A stretch of DNA of 64,000 nt, taken from NCBI GenBank assembly GCA_002748705.1, contig PDSZ01000009.1, forward strand, positions 1 to 64,000, written 5' to 3'. Position numbers and translations under genes: made by a program. The notes beneath the pieces were generated by a model, which made no database searches, was not told the origin of the DNA, and saw only the letters and a list, made by a program, of their open reading frames with translations. Each line of letters opens with the position of its first letter. The stretch's first letter is position 1. This DNA comes from Candidatus Fermentibacterota bacterium (GTDB lineage: Bacteria > Fermentibacterota > Fermentibacteria > Fermentibacterales > Fermentibacteraceae). Shown one piece after another: positions 43,717 through 51,675 of this stretch.

Positions 43717-44188
43717 AACCGGCAGCTTCTGCGACTGCACCGGCGCAGACTGAAGCCACCCACTCCAGCAGTCGGGAATCTTCCCTGGTGAACAGCGCAG
43801 GTTCGCGGGAGTCCAGATCAAGCTCTCCCACAAGAAGACCTCCTGCCATCACAGGAGCAACAAACTCGCTTCGAACACCGGGGCTGCATGACAGGTAATT
43901 TGATTCAGCACTCACATCATCAACGACAAACACCTTCAGAGTCTCTGCCGCCTGGCCGCATATTCCCCGGCCGAAACCTATCCTCACATGCTCAGTAGGC
44001 TGACCTGCAAAAGGGCCGAGAACCAGTTCCCTCTCTTTTTGCCTGTCCACGAAATAAAATCCCACCCAGTCATAACCTTTTCTTAGGTCTCTGAGAAGCT
44101 CGCATATCTTCTGAAGGGACTCTTCAGAAGAGAGGCTCACCACCTCAAGCAACTCTGTAATTTCCCTTTTCAAAAGATCAGCAGTCAT
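43706..44188 (-). CDS. GAF-domain protein, free methionine-R-sulfoxide reductase-like
   Basis: A 160-residue single GAF domain. KGYDWVGFYFVD, LVLGPFAGQPTEHVRIGFGR, GICGQAAETLKVFVVDDV and LLVGELDLDS match the fRMsr (YebR) family, which reduces free methionine-R-sulfoxide. Two of its reactive cysteines appear present (GICG and LSCSP), but the first one, normally in a 'KPACTRI' stretch, is replaced (QPTEHVRI), so activity is uncertain. I use ATG 44188 with a GGAGGAGAAG site over the longer frame at 44224. Between hisS and the O-antigen ligase gene, overlapping the latter. Confidence 0.8.
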   Translation of the reverse strand: MTADLLKREITELLEVVSLSSEESLQKICELLRDLRKGYDWVGFYFVDRQKERELVLGPFAGQPTEHVRIGFGRGICGQAAETLKVFVVDDVSAESNYLSCSPGVRSEFVAPVMAGGLLVGELDLDSREPALFTREDSRLLEWVASVCAGAVAEAAGFEI

Positions 44189-44236
44189 TCTTCTCCTCCA
44201 TGGATTCCAACAGCCTCCCGTCAAAGGAAAACCCTG

Positions 44237-45538
44237 TCAATTGAGCTTTTCCAAAAGAGAATCCACATCTTCCAGAGCAGATCGGGTCACTGTTCCGTCC
44301 CTGAGGAATTTTACTGTGCAGAACCTGCCGGCAACCTCCTCAGGGCCGACGATCACAACAGCAGGAACACCGCTGCGCCGGGCTTCGTCAAACTGACGGC
44401 CCATCTTTCTGCCTGATACATCCATAATTACCCTGAGACCTTTACTGCGCAGTTCAGCCACAAGGGAAGCAGCTTCAGGAAGCTCCTGCCGGGAAACAAC
44501 TGCGACAAAGGCATCTGCCAGTGATGAGTTTCTGACTTTTTCAGGAATAAGATGATAAGTCTCCAGAAAAAGAGTCATGGTCAGAACACCCATTCCAAAA
44601 CCCACACCGGATATTTTCTTGTTTCCAAAGAGAGCTGCAAGGTTGTCGTATCTGCCTCCTCCGCAGACAGCCCTTCTGTTCTCCCCTCCTGTGTCTGTCA
44701 GCTCAAAAACAATGCCTGTATAGTAATCAAGCCCCCGAACTATCCCAGGTGAAAAAACACAGCTTCCTGCTCCTGCTCCGTCAAGGAGTTCCTGAAAACG
44801 GCAAACTTCCTGAAAAGGCTCAGAATCTGCCATCAGTGAGACCAGCCACTCATCCTTCACGCTCTCGGTTGTTACCAGTCTTATGAGCTTCTCAGCCTGT
44901 TCCTCATTGCCACAGGTTTCAAGAATGAAGGCTGACCAGGCTTCAGGTTTCATCTTGTCCCTTTTGTCAACGGCGCTGAAGAGAGCGGCGGAAACACTCT
45001 CATCAAAACCAAGTCTGCCCATTGCATCTGTCATGAACCTTCTGCTTGACCAGCCAATTCTGTAGATGGATCTTTTCGCCCCCAAACGATCCATTATGTC
45101 CTGAAGTACAAGCATTACTTCCAGCTCCGCGGCAAGCTCAACTGTACCGAGAATATCAAGGTTGAACTGAAGAAACTCTCTGACTCTGCCTCTCTGGGGC
45201 CGTTCATACCTGTAGCAGAGAGGCATTGAGAACCACCTGACAGGAAGTCGCAGTTCACCGCTTCCTGCCACCATGCGGGCAAGGGAAGGGGTCATTTCCG
45301 GTCTCAGAATGACCTCTCGCCCGCCTCTGTCTGTAAAGGAGTAGCTTTGTCTTCCGATAAGTTCCCTGCCAGACTTTGCAGCAAAGAGGGCAAGGGGTTC
45401 CATAATAGGCCCGTCATATTCCTGAAATCCTGCCCTGTGGGAGCATTCTCTCAGCATGTCAGTTACATATTTTTCGATCCTGAACTCTTCAGGATTTCTC
45501 TGGCGCATTCCTCCCAGAGGCTTTGTTGACAGAGACAT
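44237..45538 (-). CDS. hisS: Histidyl-tRNA synthetase
   Basis: A 433-residue class II synthetase. Motif 1 region FQEYDGPIMEPLALF; motif 2 YRYERPQRGRVREFLQFNLD; histidine-binding loops RGLDYYTGIVFE and GGGRYDNLAALFG; motif 3 SGVGFGMGVLTMTL; C-terminal anticodon domain from DAFVAVVS (about 340). Start chosen at ATG 45538, where a GGAG site lies nine bases upstream and SLSTKPLGGMRQRNPEEF matches the family N-terminus; the frame extends to 45613 without support. Upstream of the GAF gene in the same direction. Confidence 0.96.
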   Translation of the reverse strand: MSLSTKPLGGMRQRNPEEFRIEKYVTDMLRECSHRAGFQEYDGPIMEPLALFAAKSGRELIGRQSYSFTDRGGREVILRPEMTPSLARMVAGSGELRLPVRWFSMPLCYRYERPQRGRVREFLQFNLDILGTVELAAELEVMLVLQDIMDRLGAKRSIYRIGWSSRRFMTDAMGRLGFDESVSAALFSAVDKRDKMKPEAWSAFILETCGNEEQAEKLIRLVTTESVKDEWLVSLMADSEPFQEVCRFQELLDGAGAGSCVFSPGIVRGLDYYTGIVFELTDTGGENRRAVCGGGRYDNLAALFGNKKISGVGFGMGVLTMTLFLETYHLIPEKVRNSSLADAFVAVVSRQELPEAASLVAELRSKGLRVIMDVSGRKMGRQFDEARRSGVPAVVIVGPEEVAGRFCTVKFLRDGTVTRSALEDVDSLLEKLN

Positions 45539-45624
45539 ACAAGTTTTCTCCGCTTCCGGTGTTTGTTTTCTGAATGTGGTAATTATTCTAAGTTGCGGTG
45601 ATAACAGCTGCAACCCCGCCAGGT

Positions 45625-46371
45625 CTACAGGGTGTATTCATCAGACATTTCCCCCTGGTACATAACCCAGGGCGCCACAGGATAGAGTGAACCGGCTGCT
45701 TCCAGCATTTCTGCCAGTGAAGGAACTATTTTCTCTCTAAAAACCTCAAATGGCGCTGCAAATAGCATTTCATGATTCTGTGTTCCGCCGAATCTTCTGT
45801 CGCCAGCGCATGGAAGCCCAATAATAGCTTCACCTGTGTTCATGGCAATAGCCATAGAGGAGCACACCGCAGCCTCTGCAACTGTATCACCCCTTGTGGC
45901 GCATCCATCTCGCCAGCTGTTGGCGTGAACAAGCCTCATTATCTGTGCAGGATTACCATAGACAATAACAACATCAGCATTGAAAGGCGCTGAACCAAGA
46001 GGAGCAAACTCAATGGCTCTGTACCTGGCTCCTGAATCTCCCAGCTTGAAGGTGTTCCTGAAGAACTCTCTGCCTGCCTCACTGTCTGCTGTGTACTTGC
46101 CCACAGCAGCAGTTCCATCAATGAACCCTGAAGGAGTCTTAACAAGTCCGGTGCAGGCAGCTCCAATGGCGCATACCATTCTTTCAGGAGCTCCTGATGA
46201 ATACTTCCCCTGGTGACGGGCTATGGAAATGAGCTGACAGTTGTTCAGCTTGAGGGACAGAGGCTGTTCCGCAAGGTCGGTGCCATTTTCAGAGAGCCTT
46301 ACTGCAACAGGATGTGTATCAAGTTTAAGCGCCTTGAAAAGAAGTTCTTCCATCTCATTCCGGTCCATCAT
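45625..46371 (-). CDS. DUF169-family protein
   Basis: A 248-residue cytoplasmic protein of the uncharacterised DUF169 (ArCR-like) family. Recognisable parts: THPVAVRLSENGTDL, NNCQLISIARHQGKYSSG, ADVVIVYGNPAQIMRLVHA, EAAVCSSMAIAMNTGEAIIG and LPCAGDRRFGGTQNHEMLF. Several conserved cysteines (C45, C67, C73, and later ones) suggest a metal or cluster, which is inference. The family is common in anaerobes and has no firm function. Its ATG overlaps the end of the GGDEF-ATPase gene by 17 bases; ATG 46368 is an equally good start. Confidence 0.85.
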   Translation of the reverse strand: MMDRNEMEELLFKALKLDTHPVAVRLSENGTDLAEQPLSLKLNNCQLISIARHQGKYSSGAPERMVCAIGAACTGLVKTPSGFIDGTAAVGKYTADSEAGREFFRNTFKLGDSGARYRAIEFAPLGSAPFNADVVIVYGNPAQIMRLVHANSWRDGCATRGDTVAEAAVCSSMAIAMNTGEAIIGLPCAGDRRFGGTQNHEMLFAAPFEVFREKIVPSLAEMLEAAGSLYPVAPWVMYQGEMSDEYTL

Positions 46372-49300
46372 TCAGCTTTCCTTTCCTGTATACAGGACTA
46401 TTTACCGGTTCAGTCTTTCCGATATACTTCCTGAGAAGATCAGCCAATGCTGTTTCATCAGCAGGTTTCTCATTCAGATATTCAGAGCCGGAAACAGATT
46501 CGGCTCTCTGAAGCAGATCCTTAACGGATTCACTATTTACAGAAACTGCAAATGGACTCTGCATGAGAGCAAGGGCTGTCTCAGCTGCCCTTTCGGCTCT
46601 TCCTGAAAGAAGATCAATTTCTGCAAATGCCATAAGTATTCTGATCATAACAGGTTCTCTTGCTGATTCAATGGCTGTTTCAGCTGCCCTGTAAATGAAT
46701 TCTGCAGCTTTTTCGGCATCCTTTTTTCTGATGTGGTAAAATGACAGTCCTGCCAGTGCCATTGCAATAAGACTGTCATCTCTGAGCATTTCTCCTAACT
46801 TCAGAGCCTCTGAATAGTGCAGAAGCACTGCATCTTCAATTCCCTGTTTTTCCTTGAGGAATGCAGTATTGAGACTTATCTCTGCCTTACCTCTGGTGCT
46901 TCCTGTTCTTCTGTAATACCCTGCTGCGCTGGCAAGATACTCTTCTGCCTGGTTGTAATTACCAAGTTCTGTCTCAATAACTGCCATCAGGCTCATTGCT
47001 TCCGCCGCGCTGTGTAAGAATCCTGCAGACCTTATAGAAGCCAGATAGCTGAGACAATATTCTCTGGCCTTTACAAAATTACCTTCTGCTCTTGCAAGAA
47101 GCCCGCTGTAGAGCCTCAGCTGCCACTCGCCTCTTTTGAAACCAAGAGACCGGCAGCTGGTTCTCAGAGCTTCAATTTCTGATTTAGCCTGAGTGAACAA
47201 ACCTTTTTGTATAAGAAGCTTAAGCTGTCCCAGAGCAGCATTGAGAGCTTCCATTTGATATCCCGATTCCCTGAATATCTCTTCTGATCTGCTAAGATGC
47301 TCTTCAGACTTTGAATAATCGCATCTGAACATCATGATATGGCCTGCCATAAGCAGAACAAAACCTCTGTCCCTATCGGCAAATCTGCTGCCAAGACTCA
47401 AAGCTTTATTTATCATCCTGTCTATATCTGCAGCACAGTCTGTTCCTGAAGCCAGAACAGCCTGACTGGCCAGAATCACTGAATGAAGACCAGGTGGCAT
47501 TCCATTTCCGGCCCCTTTGAGAGCTTCCTCCATCATACTGTATCCTGTTCTGAATCTGCCCCTTATGCAGCAATAGATTCTGACAGGTTCAAGCATCTGC
47601 CTCAAATACCTGAATCTTCTTTTTTCAACTGCCACTTTCCAGGCAAGACAGATGTCATCAAAAACAGCTCTTAAATCTTCCATACCTCTGGCTGACTCAT
47701 GGCCTGAGGCAATCATTTCAGCGCTTGCAGAGGCTCTGGCGGCAAAATGCCTGCAGTGCATCTCTCTTGCCAGTTCCAATCCCTGAGACTTAATATTCTG
47801 TTCCTGAAGGATAAAATCTCTGGTCATTGAAGGAATGTGTATTCCCATATCGTCCCTGGCCAGAAAAGACCTGTCAACAAGGAACATCAGGGTTTCCAGG
47901 TCTGTATCGGATATTTCGTCTGCTTCCTCAACGCTGAAATGCCCTGCAAAAACAGTAAGCCTTGAAATGGCATTCTTCTCCCTCTCTCCAAGCTGTTCCC
48001 ACGACTGCCTGAAAATTCCGGAAAGGCTGTCCTTATCTGAGATGTAACCATCGGTATTAAGAAATGACGGGTTAGCCTGAATCCTTCTGCATATAGCCGC
48101 AGGACTCATTAATCCGGACCATGAAGCGGCGAGTTCAATAAGAAGCGGCGTTCCTCCCAGCAGCAGGCATATCTCCTCTACCTGGGAAATCCGCAGTTCC
48201 GTAACGCCATGGGTCAAGCCAAGCCTTTCCGCTGCCTGAAGAAAAACTCTTGCCGCATCTGATGGTTCAGAAGGTGATGGCTTTTCTGTTGAGAGACCGC
48301 CAACAGAAACAACTGACTCTTCAGGCAGATCAAGTGGCAATCTTGCTGTGACCATTACGGTTATATTCGGACATGATGCGAGGAACTGCGAGATAAACTC
48401 TGCCTGCAACTTGTTCGCATTTGTAAGAATGAAAAGCATTGCAGAAGTTCCTGTAAAAGATATAATTGTCTCCTCCGGATTCCTTCCTGAAGGCAGTGAG
48501 AGTGCAGATGCTATACTAAACGGCAAAGATGATGGCTCCTGCTGGCAATCCACCAGGCATACACCTGCAGGAAACGAGAAATCATTTTGGCCTGCTGCCT
48601 GTATTGCAAGCCTTCTGCATCCGCTTCCAGGAATACCGCAAAGGGTAATGAGCCTTTTTCCGTTCTCTATCAGGGTTCTGATACGATTCAGTTCATCCTC
48701 CCTGCCAACGAAAGGAGTCGAAACCACAGGCAGGTTATTTATCTCTGCTGCGCTGTTGAAGGATACCCTGTTTTCAAGGGCAAATTCCCTGTAATCATCT
48801 TCAATATGAAGTCCTGCTGCTGAGACTGTAATGTATCCTCTTCTTTCCAGATGGCTCACTCCCTGGCTGAAAAGACCTGGAAGTCCTGAAGTCTCCGAAT
48901 AGAACCACTCAAGGAAAACCTCAGGAGGATTCCACCTGTGAACTGATCTGAACCATGCCCTGCAGTCTTCCAGCGACACCGCCCCCAGCCTGACCGATAC
49001 AGATATACCGCCAAACTTTACAGGTGTTGTTACTGCAGGCCTCTCAGTTGATGCGGCAACTGCAAACCAGCCGTTAAAACTGCTGCTGAAATCTGCCAGC
49101 AGATCAAGTGAGGCCGAATCTATCATGTGCATCTCCTTGAGAACCACGGCCATATTAACAGATGATCCCACAAAATCCATAAGAGCTTTTTTCAGCAGAT
49201 CAGGCTCTGACGAACAATCCAGAGTTCCGGAAAGGGCCTTATAGGGTATGGATATTTCTCCGGAACCTTTCAGCATAAGTATTCTGTAGTTATTAAGGGA

Positions 49301-49981
49301 AAGGTATGCTGCTGCATCGAGGAATCTCCTCTTTCCTGAACCGTCAGGTCCCAGGACCATAAAGAATCCTCTGCCTCGATCAGCAACCTCTCTGGCAAAG
49401 GAGATGAATTCCGCAAATTCCTTTTCTCTGCCCAGAAGTCTGGAGGCGCTTCCTCCTGAAGAACTGATGCCGCTCTCATCATCTTCGCTTACAGTACAGT
49501 TGCGGCCTTTTCTCTTGGCAATAAATACACGCCTGTCGGCAGCATCAAAAATCTCTCTGGGGGAATACCCGTCCAGAGGAAACTGAGAAACCCCTACGCT
49601 TAGTGTGACAGAAAGAGGAGGGTCTCCCTTGAAAGGGTAATCGGAACATCTTTTCAGAAGTCTCTCTGTAAATACCTCAGCTTCCTTTTTATCAGTTCCT
49701 GGAAGCAGAGCGACAAACTCATCACCGCCGTACCTGAACAGGAAATTATTCTCCCTTGATACCTCCTTTATTCTCTCGCCGAATTCTCTCAGTATCTCAT
49801 CACCGCGTCTGTGGCCAAAACCGTCATTTACACTTTTGAAGTGGTCTATGTCTATAATTGCAAGAGAAAACGGCCGTGAACCATCCACCGCAGATGAAGT
49901 AAGTTCTGAAAGCAGCCTGAAAAAGCTGTCACGGCATGAAAGACCTGTAAGGTTATCACGAATGATTTCGTCGCTAGCCAA
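46355..49981 (-). CDS. GGDEF - degenerate AAA/STAND ATPase - TPR signalling protein
   Basis: A 1208-residue cytoplasmic regulator. Residues 1-165 are a GGDEF diguanylate-cyclase domain with an intact RYGGDEF (83-89), DIDHFKSVND metal site and GYSPREIFDAAD; no inhibitory RxxD site is seen. A first ATPase-like domain follows (183-370; GPDGSGKR at 211-218, lysine kept but the Ser/Thr lost). A second, STAND/LuxR-activator type (425-745; VGREDELNRI, then GIPGSGCRR at 449-457, where cysteine replaces the essential lysine; GGTPLLIELAASW) comes next. About 450 residues of TPR-like helices finish the protein. TTG start with GGGAGG nine bases upstream. Probably senses a partner through the TPRs and controls c-di-GMP synthesis. 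Confidence 0.82.
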   Translation of the reverse strand: MASDEIIRDNLTGLSCRDSFFRLLSELTSSAVDGSRPFSLAIIDIDHFKSVNDGFGHRRGDEILREFGERIKEVSRENNFLFRYGGDEFVALLPGTDKKEAEVFTERLLKRCSDYPFKGDPPLSVTLSVGVSQFPLDGYSPREIFDAADRRVFIAKRKGRNCTVSEDDESGISSSGGSASRLLGREKEFAEFISFAREVADRGRGFFMVLGPDGSGKRRFLDAAAYLSLNNYRILMLKGSGEISIPYKALSGTLDCSSEPDLLKKALMDFVGSSVNMAVVLKEMHMIDSASLDLLADFSSSFNGWFAVAASTERPAVTTPVKFGGISVSVRLGAVSLEDCRAWFRSVHRWNPPEVFLEWFYSETSGLPGLFSQGVSHLERRGYITVSAAGLHIEDDYREFALENRVSFNSAAEINNLPVVSTPFVGREDELNRIRTLIENGKRLITLCGIPGSGCRRLAIQAAGQNDFSFPAGVCLVDCQQEPSSLPFSIASALSLPSGRNPEETIISFTGTSAMLFILTNANKLQAEFISQFLASCPNITVMVTARLPLDLPEESVVSVGGLSTEKPSPSEPSDAARVFLQAAERLGLTHGVTELRISQVEEICLLLGGTPLLIELAASWSGLMSPAAICRRIQANPSFLNTDGYISDKDSLSGIFRQSWEQLGEREKNAISRLTVFAGHFSVEEADEISDTDLETLMFLVDRSFLARDDMGIHIPSMTRDFILQEQNIKSQGLELAREMHCRHFAARASASAEMIASGHESARGMEDLRAVFDDICLAWKVAVEKRRFRYLRQMLEPVRIYCCIRGRFRTGYSMMEEALKGAGNGMPPGLHSVILASQAVLASGTDCAADIDRMINKALSLGSRFADRDRGFVLLMAGHIMMFRCDYSKSEEHLSRSEEIFRESGYQMEALNAALGQLKLLIQKGLFTQAKSEIEALRTSCRSLGFKRGEWQLRLYSGLLARAEGNFVKAREYCLSYLASIRSAGFLHSAAEAMSLMAVIETELGNYNQAEEYLASAAGYYRRTGSTRGKAEISLNTAFLKEKQGIEDAVLLHYSEALKLGEMLRDDSLIAMALAGLSFYHIRKKDAEKAAEFIYRAAETAIESAREPVMIRILMAFAEIDLLSGRAERAAETALALMQSPFAVSVNSESVKDLLQRAESVSGSEYLNEKPADETALADLLRKYIGKTEPVNSPVYRKGKLNDGPE

Positions 49982-50039
49982 ATTAATGCAGCCTCCCTTA
50001 CCATAACTCCCCTTGGATTTTACATACTAATAAGAGGCC

Positions 50040-50795
50040 CTATTGTCCATAACATGGCAAATCAGAGAATACTCTCTCCACAGAAGCAGGAGCGGTACCA
50101 GTAACCGAAAAGAATAGTTCCTGCAGATCACTGCCGGAAAGTTCGCCGGCAGTAAGGGTTATTTTCAGCTCTCCTCTGTGAATTATTCCGAATCGGCTGC
50201 AGTGGGCTGAAGCCACTGCAAGAGTATGGGTTGAGACAAGAACTGAAGCGCCCTGTTTTGCAGCGCCTTCAACAAGTTTCCAGAAAGTGGCGGATGCAGG
50301 AGGATCCAGGCCTACAAGAGGCTCATCAATAACATAAAGGTCAGGTCTTGCGATAAAAGCGCCGGAGAGTACCACTCTTTGTATCATTCCGTGTGAATAG
50401 GAACTGGATCGATTGTCTATCCACCCTTCCATTTCAAACACCTGAATACAGCTCTCTATTCTGGCATTCAGCACATCTCTCTCCAGACCTCTCATCCGTC
50501 CGGAATAGAGAAGATACTCTCTGCCGGAAAGATTGCTGAAAACAGTAGGCTCGTCAGGAACATAGACTATTCTTTCTCTGACCTTTTCAACAGGCATACC
50601 GTTCAGCAAAGCTTCTCCGCTGTGTGGAATGATGAGACCTGCGATGATTTTCAGAGTTGTGGTTTTACCGGCTCCGTTGGGCCCCAGAAGTCCGAATATC
50701 TCCCCTGACCCGACTGATAAGGATAGAGAGTCCACAGCCTTTCGGCTTCCGTAGCTCCGTGATATTCCCCTGAGTTCAAGGCCGTCAGAGTTCAT
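50040..50795 (-). CDS. ABC transporter ATP-binding protein
   Basis: A 251-residue ATPase: Walker A LLGPNGAGKTTTLK, signature YSHGMIQRV (in the place of LSGGQ), Walker B LYVIDEPLVGLDPP and switch histidine in SVLVSTHTLAVAS. It belongs to the gliding/antibiotic-resistance type (CcmA/GldA/NatA-like) exporters. No permease gene is adjacent, so its partner is elsewhere. The frame can start at GTG 50801; ATG 50795 is preferred. It overlaps ftsY by 11 bases and is the last gene of the housekeeping run. Confidence 0.88.
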   Translation of the reverse strand: MNSDGLELRGISRSYGSRKAVDSLSLSVGSGEIFGLLGPNGAGKTTTLKIIAGLIIPHSGEALLNGMPVEKVRERIVYVPDEPTVFSNLSGREYLLYSGRMRGLERDVLNARIESCIQVFEMEGWIDNRSSSYSHGMIQRVVLSGAFIARPDLYVIDEPLVGLDPPASATFWKLVEGAAKQGASVLVSTHTLAVASAHCSRFGIIHRGELKITLTAGELSGSDLQELFFSVTGTAPASVERVFSDLPCYGQ

Positions 50796-51675
50796 CGCCA
50801 CGGCCTATAAGAGCCTCTACGAATTCCCCTGCTCTGAAGGGTATTATGTCTTCAGCTCCCTCACCTACTCCTATGTATCTGATAGGAAGCTCAAGCTCCC
50901 TGGACATGGCGAATACTGCGCCTCCTTTGGCTGTGCCGTCAAGCTTGGTTACAGCCAGTTCTGTCACTGGAACAGATTCCATGAACTGCCTTGCCTGGGG
51001 AAGAGCATTCTGCCCCACTGTTCCGTCAAGGACCAGAAGAACCCTGTGTGGAGCGCCTTCCATTGCCTTGCCGGCAACCCTGTACACCTTGGAGAGCTCA
51101 TCCATAAGCCCCTTCTGTGTGGGAAGCCTTCCTGCGGTATCAATAATAACTCTGTCATAACTGCCTGAAAGGGCTTTTCTTACCCCGTCAAAGGCGACAG
51201 CTCCAGGATCGGTACCCTCAGCGCTTCTGAAAACCTGAATGTCAAGCCGTTCTCCCCAGAGGCTGAGCTGTTCAGCTGCTGCTGCTCTGTAGGTATCAGC
51301 ACAAACCATTAGAACCTGCTCACCTGAAGCTTTCCATGTACCTGCAAGTCTGGCTATGGTAGTAGTCTTGCCTGCTCCGTTAACACCTACCACCATTGTG
51401 ATTTCAGGGGTATTAATCCTCTCAGGCAGTGAAGAATCAGGAATCAGCCCGATGAGAACCCTTGCCAGAGAAGACCTCCACTCTCCTCCTGACTCTCTGA
51501 AATCCCTGCGGAACCGTTCCAGAACAAGCTCTGTCAGTTCCCATCCCAGATCACTGCTCAAAAGGACAGCCTCTGCATCTTCCAGTGTTTCTCCATCAAC
51601 ACCAGGGTTGAAAACTGTCCCCAGTTTTCTTCCCAGAGCATCCCTGCTTTTTTTCAGTCTTTCTTTGAGATTCAT
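50785..51675 (-). CDS. ftsY: Signal recognition particle receptor FtsY
   Basis: A 296-residue SRP-type GTPase that docks SRP-ribosome complexes at the membrane. NG domain only: helical N region, then G1 GVNGAGKTTTIARLAG, G2 DTYRAAAAEQLSLWGERL, G3 DTAGRLPTQKGLMDEL, G4 TKLDGTAKGGAVFA and the C-terminal GVGEGAEDIIPF. The acidic A domain of E. coli FtsY is absent, as in many bacteria. Overlaps smc by four bases (ATGA). Confidence 0.97.
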   Translation of the reverse strand: MNLKERLKKSRDALGRKLGTVFNPGVDGETLEDAEAVLLSSDLGWELTELVLERFRRDFRESGGEWRSSLARVLIGLIPDSSLPERINTPEITMVVGVNGAGKTTTIARLAGTWKASGEQVLMVCADTYRAAAAEQLSLWGERLDIQVFRSAEGTDPGAVAFDGVRKALSGSYDRVIIDTAGRLPTQKGLMDELSKVYRVAGKAMEGAPHRVLLVLDGTVGQNALPQARQFMESVPVTELAVTKLDGTAKGGAVFAMSRELELPIRYIGVGEGAEDIIPFRAGEFVEALIGRGDEL

